Source of the DNA: Anaerostipes rhamnosivorans
Lineage (GTDB): Bacteria > Bacillota > Clostridia > Lachnospirales > Lachnospiraceae
DNA length: 64,000 bases
Direction: 5' to 3'
Assembly: GCF_005280655.1 (NCBI RefSeq)
Contig: NZ_CP040058.1
Coordinates: 3,341,001-3,405,000 of the forward strand
The position numbers were made by a program, and so were the translations under genes. A model generated the notes under the pieces. The model made no database searches. It was not told the DNA's origin and saw only the letters and a program-made list of their open reading frames with translations. Positions 44,399 through 53,843 of the stretch are shown in pieces (the stretch's first letter is position 1; each line of letters opens with the position of its first letter).

Positions 44399-45511
44399 CT
44401 ACATGAGCATTCTTGGATCTGTATATTCGAGCCCGAAGCTGTCTGCCACGTTTTTGCATGTGATCTGTCCGTCATAAGTATTAATAGCTGAATAAATGGA
44501 CGGATATTTGACGCATGCAGATTCAACTCCCCTATCTGCAATTTTAAGACCGTATCCCAGCGTGGCATTGGCCAGTGCAATCGTAGAAGTCCTGGGCACT
44601 GCACCCGGCATATTTCCCACGCAGTAGTGGGCCACTTGGTCTACCATATAAACAGGGTCATCGTGATATGTAACCTTTGTAGTTTCACAGCATCCCCCCT
44701 GGTCCACTGCCACGTCCACGATCAGGGATCCCGGCTTCATCTGTTTTAAATATTCCCTTTTGATAATCTTCGGTGCGGCCTTGCCCGGAATCAGCACAGA
44801 GCCGATGACCAAATCAGCTTCTGAAAGCGCCTCCTTTACCGCTCCGTCGGTACTCATAAGGGGCTGAATACGGCTTCCAAAGATATCATCCAGATAATTA
44901 AGACGCATAAGGTCGATATCCATAATAGTCACATCGGCTCCCATTCCCACGGCGATCTTGCAGGCATTGGAGCCTACGGTTCCCGCTCCCAGTATGAGGG
45001 CCTTTGCTCTTTTAGTCCCCGGTACACCTCCCAATAAAATCCCTTCTCCGCCAAACGGTTTTTCCAGATATTTTGCCCCCTCCTGGACGCTGAGCCTGCC
45101 CGCAATCTGGCTCATAGGTGTCAGCAGCGGCAGGCTCCTGTCTTCTTCCATCAAGGTCTCATAGGCAACGCCCTTTACCTTTGCATGGAGGAGTGCATCC
45201 ATTAAGGGCTTGTCAGCTGCAATGTGCAAATATGTATAAAGGATCAATCCCTCGTGAAATAATGGGTATTCCTCTTTGAGCGGTTCTTTCACTTTTATGA
45301 TCATTTCCGACCAATCCCATACTGCCGCTGCGTCTTCCATGATCCTGGCTCCAGCAGCTTTATACTCTTCATCCGTAAAGCCGGATCCGGTACCCGCCCC
45401 CGCCTGTACAGCCACCTCATGTCCGGCATGGACGTAGCTTTTTGCATTATCCGGAGTCAGGCCAACACGATACTCTTTCTTCTTGATCTCCGTCACACTT
45501 CCGATCCTCAT
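44399..45511 (-). CDS. ald: alanine dehydrogenase
   Basis: 370 residues from the ATG at 45511, seven bases after GGAGG; an ATG at 45517 is too close to it. NAD-dependent alanine dehydrogenase converts L-alanine to pyruvate and ammonia. Visible: KKKEYRVGLTPDN near the start, HVAV-like AGHEVAVQAGAGTGSGF, VKEPLKEEY, and the NAD site ALILGAGTVGSNACKIAVGMGADV near 170. It heads the mannose-family PTS operon, an unusual position that suggests alanine is used or produced in the pathway. Confidence 0.95.
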   Translation of the reverse strand: MRIGSVTEIKKKEYRVGLTPDNAKSYVHAGHEVAVQAGAGTGSGFTDEEYKAAGARIMEDAAAVWDWSEMIIKVKEPLKEEYPLFHEGLILYTYLHIAADKPLMDALLHAKVKGVAYETLMEEDRSLPLLTPMSQIAGRLSVQEGAKYLEKPFGGEGILLGGVPGTKRAKALILGAGTVGSNACKIAVGMGADVTIMDIDLMRLNYLDDIFGSRIQPLMSTDGAVKEALSEADLVIGSVLIPGKAAPKIIKREYLKQMKPGSLIVDVAVDQGGCCETTKVTYHDDPVYMVDQVAHYCVGNMPGAVPRTSTIALANATLGYGLKIADRGVESACVKYPSIYSAINTYDGQITCKNVADSFGLEYTDPRMLM

Positions 45512-45660
45512 CCTCATACCTCCTGTCTTTGTTATTTTAATTGTTATCTTTATATTATGACCGTTTCTTTCATTTGTCAATGCATTTCTGATTGTTTTCT
45601 TCTTTTAAGCGACTGTTTTATTCCCAGGGGACTTTAACAGAGGTTCTGTAGGAATTCCCC

Positions 45661-45785
45661 ATGACATAAGAAAGAATCCCTCTTGCGGCGGGTCGCTTTG
45701 GCGACATGATTCCTTACCGCCGCAGTGCGATCCTTTCGGAGCGTTATTTATTTCATAGAACACACTTTCCTATAAAATAAATAAC
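45661..45785. repeat. structured intergenic element of unknown type
   Basis: Region 45512-45836 holds no gene. GCGGCGG (45685-45691) pairs with CCGCCGC (45717-45723), enclosing GTCGC-TTTG-GCGAC (45692-45705). A second hairpin pairs GTTATTTATTTCATAG (45743-45758) with CTATAAAATAAATAAC (45770-45785), 15 of 16 bases. The element begins ATGACATAAG, a start like that of the HEARO-like copies, but has no matching core. It may be a mobile repeat or an RNA. Confidence 0.4.
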
Positions 45786-45807
45786 AGCATCCCATTGAAG
45801 GATGCTG
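45785..45807 (-). terminator. terminator after the 45837-47069 gene
   Basis: CAGCATCC (45785-45792) pairs with GGATGCTG (45800-45807). It lies 30 bp past the stop of the membrane protein gene. On the minus strand the stem is followed by TTATTTATTTTA, U-rich enough for termination. Confidence 0.65.
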
Positions 45808-45836
45808 CTGGTTAATTCATATGTAAATGTGTGTAT

Positions 45837-47069
45837 TCAGAGATTTCCGCCGCTGTCGTTATAAATCCATTGCCGTAGTTCGTTCCTTGTCTGTTTATTA
45901 TATCCGACCACATAATGGTCTTTTGACTCTGAAGTATGCCTAAAAATAAGTCTGCACCTCTTGGGTTTCTCTTTTATATATGTCTTAATGTCGTTCTTTC
46001 TGCTGAAACTGAACCTGATTCGGCTGACTGCCCTCAGAAGATATTCAGGATTATCCAAAATCTTATGATCCGGACTACAGATCAAATCTATCATATCATC
46101 AATCCGTTCTGGCAGCTCCCTCTCAGAAAAATCCAGGTTTAACTGGGCAAAGAAGTCATTGATAATAAAACCCCGGAAATCAGAGATTATTCCAGTTTGA
46201 CAACTGTAGCATACAACAAGATCACAACCCATGATTCTTCGCACTGCCCGGTCATAATTTAGATAAACAAGTTTATGGCTGAAAGTATAAAACATAATAC
46301 CCCCTGATGTAACCAATGCTGCTCCGCCTGTAAGATAATACAATAAAAGGTCCCCGGCAGCTGATCCATTTGACAGCATATACACTGCATATACATCTAG
46401 AACCAACCCGATTAACCATGTACTGAAGTTAAACGTCAGACATTTGTACCACTTTCCAAACTGAAACATCTTATTCTCATTGACCACATATGGCAAAGAT
46501 ACTGATACTAGAGATAAGACTATACAGGTAACCGGAGTCAGTTGTTCACAGATCTGGCTGACCAGATTTTTATCCCCTTGAAACTGATATAACACAGGCA
46601 GATGCACACCAAGATACAGAACTACAAACAGCAGAAATGTACTTTTGGTCTTCACCTCCTGTTTGGTCCGCTCCCAGTCAAACTTCAGAAGACTTGTAAT
46701 ATATTCGTTGACTTTATTTTTCTCCATGGTGAACGTTTCATCCTGCCAGCCGTACATCTTTTCCTCTATATAGGCAATCTGTTTCCATATGTGCTCATCC
46801 TTGAAAAAATCAAGCTGCTTATCGTCAGGATATTGACTCAGAGAAGGGAAAAAACCATAACCATTTAAGTTGACCTTTAACTCTGCAAACACTTCCCCAA
46901 CCTGTTCCCTGTCTGCCTGATACAGTCTGCAGGCTGTCTGTTTCATATCATTTCTCCAATCACTTCTGGCGCTGGTGACATATTGGAGACTGTTTGATTT
47001 ATTTTTTGAAACATATTCAATAAGTGCTACGATCACAACAGATGACAATAAAACCTCGATAATTCCCAT
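45837..47069 (-). CDS. membrane protein of unknown function
   Basis: 410 residues that I do not recognise. An N-terminal helix (IIEVLLSSVVIVALIEYV, 3-20) precedes a soluble segment to about 140. Then come four helices (STFLLFVVLYLGVHLPVLY, ITCIVLSLVSVSLPYV region, WLIGLVLDVYAVYML, YLTGGAALVTSGGIMFY), and a cytosolic C-terminal domain of about 130 residues rich in Arg/Lys with several cysteines. The N-terminal helix followed by ARSDWRNDMK resembles proteins annotated only as hypothetical in Firmicutes. It is a single gene between two terminators. Confidence 0.7.
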   Translation of the reverse strand: MGIIEVLLSSVVIVALIEYVSKNKSNSLQYVTSARSDWRNDMKQTACRLYQADREQVGEVFAELKVNLNGYGFFPSLSQYPDDKQLDFFKDEHIWKQIAYIEEKMYGWQDETFTMEKNKVNEYITSLLKFDWERTKQEVKTKSTFLLFVVLYLGVHLPVLYQFQGDKNLVSQICEQLTPVTCIVLSLVSVSLPYVVNENKMFQFGKWYKCLTFNFSTWLIGLVLDVYAVYMLSNGSAAGDLLLYYLTGGAALVTSGGIMFYTFSHKLVYLNYDRAVRRIMGCDLVVCYSCQTGIISDFRGFIINDFFAQLNLDFSERELPERIDDMIDLICSPDHKILDNPEYLLRAVSRIRFSFSRKNDIKTYIKEKPKRCRLIFRHTSESKDHYVVGYNKQTRNELRQWIYNDSGGNL

Positions 47070-47147
47070 TCTTCCACCACCTCTCCTATATAACTTACCT
47101 TTTCCCTTATATCTCCTTTCTATTATACACTAAATTAAAATATTAAA

Positions 47148-47187
47148 AAATCCTGCCATCAGATTCAATCACCATTAGGCAGGATTT
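47148..47187 (-). terminator. terminator of the surface protein gene
   Basis: AATCCTGCC (47149-47157) pairs with GGCAGGATT (47178-47186). An A run (47145-47150) gives a U-tract on the minus strand. It lies 25 bp past the stop of the surface protein gene. Confidence 0.8.
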
Positions 47188-47212
47188 CTAATATCTTATG
47201 GAACAATGAGGT

Positions 47213-50199
47213 TCACTCTTCTTTCAAGCTTCTTCTACACAGTAGAAAAATGCTTACTGCCGCTGAGATTCCTATCAGTGCAAGCGTTTCTGGTATCCCT
47301 TCTGCTTTATCACTGGTCTTTGCTGTTCGTACAGATTTTCTTATTCTCTTTTTATATTCCCAGTCTGGCAACTTTTTCTGTGTTGTTTTCTTCTCTACAA
47401 ATGAAGTTTTTGTATTGTCTTTCTTTTCCGTATCAGGAATCCTGGTCCATTCTGCTTCCAACTCTATGTCTTCGTGTATTGGGGTTTCAAAATCCCATTT
47501 GCTTTCCTTTCCGTCATTATCCGTGTAGTACCACCCTGCAAAGTTATGTCCTTTTTTCTTGGGTTCCTCCGGTACCACGGCCTTCTGCCCGCCTTCCACA
47601 GTCTGTGTTTCAGGAGTATAATCTCCGCCTTTAGAATCAAATGTAACGTTATGCCATCCGGTCAAAGTTATAAACACGGAAACTTCCCTCCCATCTCTCA
47701 TTGAAAAGGTCAGTGGAAATATTCCGGTTTTTCCCGCAGTTTTTTTACTGTTAATCAAGTCGAACTGTTCCCTGTTTACCTTCAGCTCCGCGTTGTCACC
47801 TTGGCTGTCTTTGCTCTTAGCTTTGCATAATCCGATTAGTTCATCGGTTGTAAAAGCCAGTCCCCCGGTGGGATGTCTGGCATCATTGGCCCCGATGCTT
47901 GATGTAGGGTTTTCAGGGCTATATTTGGTCCCATCCGTACCTTCTTTTCTCAAAAATACTTGAATCGTCACCTGGGTTCCATTTGGTGTCTGGAAAGTCA
48001 GAGGATAATCTCCAACATTTCCAGCTGTTTTTGCTTGATTGATCACCTGGATCTGACCTGGATCAGGGAATACAAGCTGTTCTTTTGGTATCTCATTCTC
48101 ATTTTCATCAGCTGCCTTTACTTTCGATAATTCTTTTAATTGCTCTTCGTCAAACCCTTCCCCTCCGGTCTTGCTGATGATATGTTTTCCCTTGATAATC
48201 TCACGGCTGTCCGGGTCTTCTGTTATCTCATCATACTCCCCGACCAGAGTCACATTCACCGTTACCTTACTTCCGTCAGGAGCTTCATAACTCAGCTCAA
48301 AGACACCCGCTTTTCCCTTTGTTTTCGCTTCGTTTATTTTTTTAAAATGCTCTTGATCTACTTTAAATTCTTTTAGATCAACATTATTTCCTTCTTTGTC
48401 TTTTGCTTTGATTTGTCCAAAGTTTTTAAGTTCTTCTTCTGTAAATGCATTGCCTCCGGTTTCCTTTATAAAATCGTTGGCCCCAAGCATGGGAGCCGGC
48501 TTTTCCGGCCGCAGCTCATTGGCATCATTTCCATCATCCCTCAGAAAAACGCTAATAGTAGCCGTTGTACCGTTGGGCGTAGTATATGTAATAGGAAATT
48601 CTCCTGTCTTCCCAGATGTTTTTGCCTCATTGACCGCTTCCAGCTGGGCAGGGTCAGCAAGCGTCAACTCTCCCTCTGGAAAATCTGTTCCGTTCTGTTG
48701 TTTTCCGGTCACTTTTGTGAGATATGTAATCTGCTCTTTGGAAAATGCTTCCCCTCCGGTCTTGCTAATCACATGATTGGCTCCGATCTGTTCCTTCGTC
48801 GTATCTTCGATCCCATTGACATCCCGAAACGGACCAAAATAGACTTTCGTATAAAACTTACCTACAACAATATCCGTATCAGATGAAAAGGGAGTCCCTG
48901 CAGTAAAGGAATAGTCTGTGAGAGACGTTCCATCCTGAATATAACCCTGATACCCTTTATCGGGAGATGCAATAACATTGGATACCTTATCGTTTCCTCC
49001 CCCTGAACCGATCCCCGGCATATTAGTGGCTTTATCTCCCACTGCCGTGACCACAGTATCGCCGCCGCTGATCTTAATATTGGTTGTGATCTGACTAGAT
49101 CCTGGGTAAGTCCGTGACGCCCCTATGCCAGGAGCGTATAAACCTCCTACAGCCTCCACTATCCCTCCGGATATGTAAACGCCGTCTACCTTACTTCCGT
49201 ATCCTGAGCCGATCCCCGACCCACTCTCAGTTCCTATTGCCTTGACATTCCCGCCGGTAATATAAATATCCTTCGTGTATCCTCCTCCCCAGGCCTCTGC
49301 CACACAGGCAGCTCCAATGCCCGGCGAATCCCCGCCGGCTGAGGCTTCGATATTTCCTCCCTTGATCGTCAGATTGGAAAACCCGCTCTCCCCCTTTTTC
49401 GCTGTGTTTCTAAATGTACTGCCAAGCCCTCCTGCATGATACAATTTGGGATTCCCTTTAGCCAATAAACTCCCACACTTTTCTTTGCTGCATTTATGTC
49501 CCTTCTCATCTGCATATTCACATTGAATTGTCAGAGCTCCGTCCATACCGTCTTTTGCAACAGCATTGCCCGCATCTGCACTTGTTACATTGTCGTTTGT
49601 TCCTGCATTGCTTGTCAATGCATTATTCCCCACCAGAGTAACTATCACATCAGCATGGGACACGTTCAGGCAGTCGTGGTTTGACAGACTGCAGGTAATA
49701 TTTACATTATCTAAGGTAAGTTGAGCTGTCACGTCCTTTTCTACTATAATATTATACTGCGTTGTAGTTCCTGTAATATGATATCCATTTGGATTTAGGG
49801 TTGTCTCATCTTCATCAAGACCTCCGCCCTTTGCTCCGGATGCAGTGATCCTGATATTTCCTTGACTTACATCCAAATCAGTCTGGCCTTCCGTTGATTT
49901 TCTATGGGAAGCTTTTATGATTTCTTTAAAATTAGAAGGAGTCGTTTTTTCTGTCCGAAGGATTTCCTTTTTATTTACCCCCCCCCCCCAATTTCTGGAA
50001 GTCTTTCTTTAAGGCTTGTCAATGCTTCTGATGTATCGAAAGACTCCTCCTCTTTTGTATGCGGCATCTGCGCAGGCTCTTTTATTTCTTCCGTCTCTGT
50101 ACTTCCCTCATGCTCCATGTCTTCGCCTTCTGCGAACACAGTCATCGAATTTATACAAAAAACCGCAGCAAGCAAAAAAACAAATACTTTTCTCTTCAC
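47213..50199 (-). CDS. cell-surface protein, probably phase-variable; currently frameshifted at a G12 tract
   Basis: A GTG at 50199 after GGAGGAG starts a signal peptide (KRKVFVFLLAAVFCINSM, cleavage after VFA). After 74 codons a run of 12 G (49978-49989) leads directly into TAA. One more G would join this to the 880-codon frame beyond, giving 995 residues. That frame has a beta-helix-like N-terminal region (many ISGG/ITGG and GIG motifs), four repeats of about 95 residues opening IGAN..ISKTGG, an InlB/Flg_new-type repeat (VTFDSKGGDYTPE to AEWT), and a C-terminal sorting-like tail (RTAKTSD, helix ALIGISAAVSIFLLC, RR). A wall-anchored adhesin is likely. Confidence 0.78.
49978..49989 (-). repeat. 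homopolymeric G12 tract, candidate phase-variation switch
   Basis: Twelve consecutive G on the coding strand inside the surface protein gene, 74 codons from its start. Lengths of 10 or 13 would restore the frame; 12 gives a stop at once. Tracts of this length slip easily in replication and also in sequencing, so both biology and assembly error must be considered. Confidence 0.85.
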
Positions 50200-50351
50200 A
50201 CCTTCTCCTCCTTCAATAGTATTTTTATATCAGGTTCTTAGGAAGAAAAAATAGTTAGATAAAATAATAAGGAAAACTAAAGAGCCCCTCCCGTATTCCA
50301 ATCAAGAAATAACGAAACGGACTCTAAAGCCACCATTTTCATTGATTATAT

Positions 50352-52574
50352 TTACGGCAGCAGCTCTTCCTGTTCTTCAATCCTCCGGCAAAGCGTGGAG
50401 TATCTCTTCTGCTCATTGACGTTCTGGATCATCTGCTGCACCGTTGACTTCCGGCCTACCATCGTGATACACTGCTTGGCTCTGGTGACTCCGGTATACA
50501 AAAGATTCCGGTTAAACAGTACTCTGGGCCCCGTAAGAAGCGGCATGACCACCGCAGGGTACTCACTTCCCTGGGACTTATGTATGGTCACCGCATAGGC
50601 AAGCTCCAGCTCGTCCAGCATAGAATAAGAGTATTCAGCCACTCTGATATCATCAAATACCACCGTGACCTTTTCCGTGTAGTCATTAATCCGTGTGATC
50701 CTGCCGATGTCACCATTAAAGACACCTTTTCCCTCTTCCACGGTAAATCCTTTCTCATTCTTTACTTCCCACTCCATCTGATAATTGTTCTTGATCTGCA
50801 TGACCTTGTCCCCTTCTCTGAACAGACAGGAGACAGCCTGTTTCTCCTGCTTTTCTTCAGCGGGGGGATTCAGATATTCCTGGAGCACTTCATTTAACTT
50901 ATCAACCCCAAGTTCCCCTTTGCGCATAGGCGTCAATACCTGGATATCATACGGTTTGGCGTTGACATAACCCGGCAGCTTATCTCTCACCAGATAGACA
51001 AGGACCCCGAGGATGTCCCCCAGCCTTTCTCTCTCAAGAAAGAAAAAGTCCCTGCTCTTATTGTCAAGGTCAATGGTCTTTCCCTCATTGATCCTGTGGG
51101 CATTGCTTACGATATGGCTGGTCTCATCCTGGCGGAAGATTTGGTTTAATTCTACCACCTTAAAAGAACCCGATGCGATCATATCCTTTAGTACATTTCC
51201 AGGCCCCACGGAGGGCAGCTGGTTGGCATCTCCCACAAACACAAACCTGGTTCCCGGTACGGCGGCACTCAAAAGGGAATTCATTAAAAAGATATCCACC
51301 ATGGACATCTCATCCACAATGATCACATCCGTCTCAATGGGATTCCCTGCATTCCGCTCGAACTTCATGCTGTCCCCGCTGCTGGAATCACCGTTTAATT
51401 CCAGCAGCCTGTGAATGGTCGTGGCTTCGTATCCCGTGGCCTCTGTCATACGCTTCGCCGCCCTGCCTGTGGGGGCTACCAGTCTGATGTCCAATGTCTC
51501 TGATTCAAAATAGCGTATCATCCCGTTAATGGTGGTCGTCTTTCCGGTTCCCGGCCCTCCGGTGAGTATGATCACACCGTTTTCCGCAACCGCCTCAATG
51601 GCCTCTTTTTGTTTCTCGGCAAAAGTGATCGAAAGCCCATCCTCGATCTTGGCGATCATTGTCCTCACTTCAGAGATTGACACATCATAGGTCATATTCA
51701 GGTCACAAAGCATCTTGGCAGTGTTCAATTCCAGGTAATACTGGGCTGCCCCATAGATGCGGGTCTGTTCCTCTTCCTCTTTTATGATGATCTTTTTCTG
51801 GATCATCATATCCAGAAGATGGGGTTCGATCATCTCCTCTTCCACTTCCAGCATCCTTGCGGTGTTTCTCAAGAGAATTTCCTTAGGCAGATAAATATGC
51901 CCTGATGCCAGTGCCTGCATTAGGGTATAAAAAATGCCTGATATGATCCGGTAATCGGAGCTGCTGCCGATCCCCACCTGCCTGGCGATCTCGTCAGCAA
52001 TCTTAAACCCTACTCCCTCAATGTCATCTGCCATCTGGTAAGGATTGTTCTGGATCACATCATACAGACGGTCCCCGTACTCTTTAAAGATCTTGACCGC
52101 CAGATTGGTGGTGATGCCATAACCAGACAGAAACATCATAGCCTGCCGCATTTCCTGCTTCTCAGAAAACTCCACAGCAATGCTCCTCGCCTTCTTTTCC
52201 GTTACTCCTTTGATCTCAGCAAGGCGTTCCGGTTCCTCCTCGATAATACGGAAGGTATCCATCTTAAATTTTTTCACGATCCGCTTGGCAATTGCCGGTC
52301 CTACTCCTTTGATGGCTCCAGAGCCTAAGTACCGCTCCATCCCCTGGATATCGTCCGGCATAGTGATCTCATAAGAGTTCATCTGAAACTGGGGCCCGTG
52401 CACCGGATGATCCACGTATTCCCCTTCCAGTTCCATGTATTCTCCTTCATGGAGAAACTGAAAGATGCCGACCACGGTCTCCTCATCTCCGTCCATATCA
52501 AGGCTCAGCACTGTATAACCATTGTCCTCATTCCGAAAACGGATGTGGTCCACATACCCGGAAATCCGTCCCAT
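50352..52574 (-). CDS. recD2: RecD2-type ATP-dependent DNA helicase
   Basis: 740 residues. A superfamily 1B 5'-3' helicase: an N-terminal OB-like region, helix-hairpin-helix motifs (GSGAIKGVGPAIAKRIV and ADDIEGVGFKIADEIA), Walker A LTGGPGTGKTTTING near 345, Walker B VIIVDEMSMVD, motif III FVGDANQLPSVGPG and the C-terminal motif AYAVTIHKSQGSEYPAV. RecD2 works without RecBC in Firmicutes, where it is linked to mismatch and replication-fork repair. Single gene with AAAAGGAGG upstream. Confidence 0.95.
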   Translation of the reverse strand: MGRISGYVDHIRFRNEDNGYTVLSLDMDGDEETVVGIFQFLHEGEYMELEGEYVDHPVHGPQFQMNSYEITMPDDIQGMERYLGSGAIKGVGPAIAKRIVKKFKMDTFRIIEEEPERLAEIKGVTEKKARSIAVEFSEKQEMRQAMMFLSGYGITTNLAVKIFKEYGDRLYDVIQNNPYQMADDIEGVGFKIADEIARQVGIGSSSDYRIISGIFYTLMQALASGHIYLPKEILLRNTARMLEVEEEMIEPHLLDMMIQKKIIIKEEEEQTRIYGAAQYYLELNTAKMLCDLNMTYDVSISEVRTMIAKIEDGLSITFAEKQKEAIEAVAENGVIILTGGPGTGKTTTINGMIRYFESETLDIRLVAPTGRAAKRMTEATGYEATTIHRLLELNGDSSSGDSMKFERNAGNPIETDVIIVDEMSMVDIFLMNSLLSAAVPGTRFVFVGDANQLPSVGPGNVLKDMIASGSFKVVELNQIFRQDETSHIVSNAHRINEGKTIDLDNKSRDFFFLERERLGDILGVLVYLVRDKLPGYVNAKPYDIQVLTPMRKGELGVDKLNEVLQEYLNPPAEEKQEKQAVSCLFREGDKVMQIKNNYQMEWEVKNEKGFTVEEGKGVFNGDIGRITRINDYTEKVTVVFDDIRVAEYSYSMLDELELAYAVTIHKSQGSEYPAVVMPLLTGPRVLFNRNLLYTGVTRAKQCITMVGRKSTVQQMIQNVNEQKRYSTLCRRIEEQEELLP

Positions 52575-52613
52575 CCAACTCCCCTCCTTTTAACAGATAC
52601 TTGGCGTAACAAA

Positions 52614-52640
52614 ACAACCAGGATAAAATACCCTGGTTGT
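52614..52640 (-). terminator. terminator of mreB
   Basis: ACAACCAGG (52614-52622) pairs with CCTGGTTGT (52632-52640), followed on the minus strand by TTTTG. It lies 38 bp past the mreB-like stop. Confidence 0.8.
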
Positions 52641-52678
52641 CCTCTTCCGGCTCAAAAAAGCGCTAAAAACAGTACTGA

Positions 52679-53683
52679 CTATTTCTCAGCCTTTTTGTCT
52701 TCTCCGGATAAAAATTCAATGTATTTTCCAGTTCCGATGGCAACTGCTGTCAGAGGATCCTCTGCTGTCATCGTGTTGATTCCTGTCTTAGATTCGATCA
52801 GTTCTTCCAGACCCTGGATCAGAGATCCTCCTCCGGTCAGAACAATACCGCGGTCTGAAATATCTGCCGCGAGCTCAGGCGGAGTTCTCTCCAATACGTT
52901 ATGGACAGCGTCCACGATCTGATAAGCAGGCTCACGTAAAGCCTCTTCGGTCTCCTCAGATGTAACGGTAACAGTCTTTGGAAGGCCTGTCACAAGGTTT
53001 CTTCCTCGCACATCCATTGTGGCGTTTTCCGGACGTTTATAAACAGTACCGATGTTGATCTTAATATCCTCAGCGGTACGCTCTCCGATGAGCAGGTTGT
53101 GCTTTTTACGCATGTAACGCACGATCGCCTCGTCAAAATCATCTCCTGCGACTTTGATGGAAGTGCTCACAACCACACCTCCCAGGGAAATGACAGCGAT
53201 ATCAGCCGTTCCTCCTCCGATATCAACGATCATATTTCCGCATGGCTTTGCGATATCAATTCCGGCGCCGATGGCTGCCGCAACAGGTTCTTCAATGATA
53301 GAGACCTCTCTGGCCCCTGCCTGGTAAGTAGCGTCCTCTACTGCCTTTTTCTCTACTTCTGTGGCACCGCTCGGCACACACACGCTGATGCGGGGCTTTC
53401 TTCCGAAGATAGACTTTCCGACTGTGCGGTTGATGAAGTAACTCAGCATCTTTTCTGTCACTGTATAATCAGAAATAACACCCTGACGGAGCGGGCGCAC
53501 TGCCACGATATTACCAGGTGTTCTTCCAAGCATCAAACGGGCTTCTTCCCCAATTGCTTTAATTTTGTTTGTATCTCTGTCAAATGCCACTACAGATGGC
53601 TCTTTTAAAACGACTCCTTTGCCCTTTGCGTACACCAGGACGCTGGCTGTACCTAAATCAATTCCGATATCTGAACCTGCCAT
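52679..53683 (-). CDS. mreB: rod shape-determining protein MreB/Mbl
   Basis: 334 residues, a bacterial actin. Phosphate 1 motif IGIDLGTASVLVYAKGKG at the N-terminus, phosphate 2 MIVDIGGGTADIAVISLGG near 158, adenosine motif GIVLTGGGSLIQGLEEL near 285. MreB filaments direct lateral wall synthesis. The gene is not next to mreC and mreD, so it may be an Mbl or MreBH-type paralogue rather than the main MreB. Confidence 0.92.
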   Translation of the reverse strand: MAGSDIGIDLGTASVLVYAKGKGVVLKEPSVVAFDRDTNKIKAIGEEARLMLGRTPGNIVAVRPLRQGVISDYTVTEKMLSYFINRTVGKSIFGRKPRISVCVPSGATEVEKKAVEDATYQAGAREVSIIEEPVAAAIGAGIDIAKPCGNMIVDIGGGTADIAVISLGGVVVSTSIKVAGDDFDEAIVRYMRKKHNLLIGERTAEDIKINIGTVYKRPENATMDVRGRNLVTGLPKTVTVTSEETEEALREPAYQIVDAVHNVLERTPPELAADISDRGIVLTGGGSLIQGLEELIESKTGINTMTAEDPLTAVAIGTGKYIEFLSGEDKKAEK

Positions 53684-53843
53684 GTTTCAAAATTCCCCTT
53701 TCGAATTCTCTATTATTATCATTATGTTAAATGTCAATTATTCGTATACACGCTCTTTTTAATTATAATCAAAGTTAGAAAAATTTCAATTGTTTTTTAC
53801 ATATTCAAACAAAATTCAGCAAAACTTAAGATTTCTGAAATAT

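Noticed and set aside
45661..45785. Third HEARO-like copy
   Set aside because: Only the ATGACAT start and a terminal AT-rich hairpin are similar; the 65-nt core is absent.
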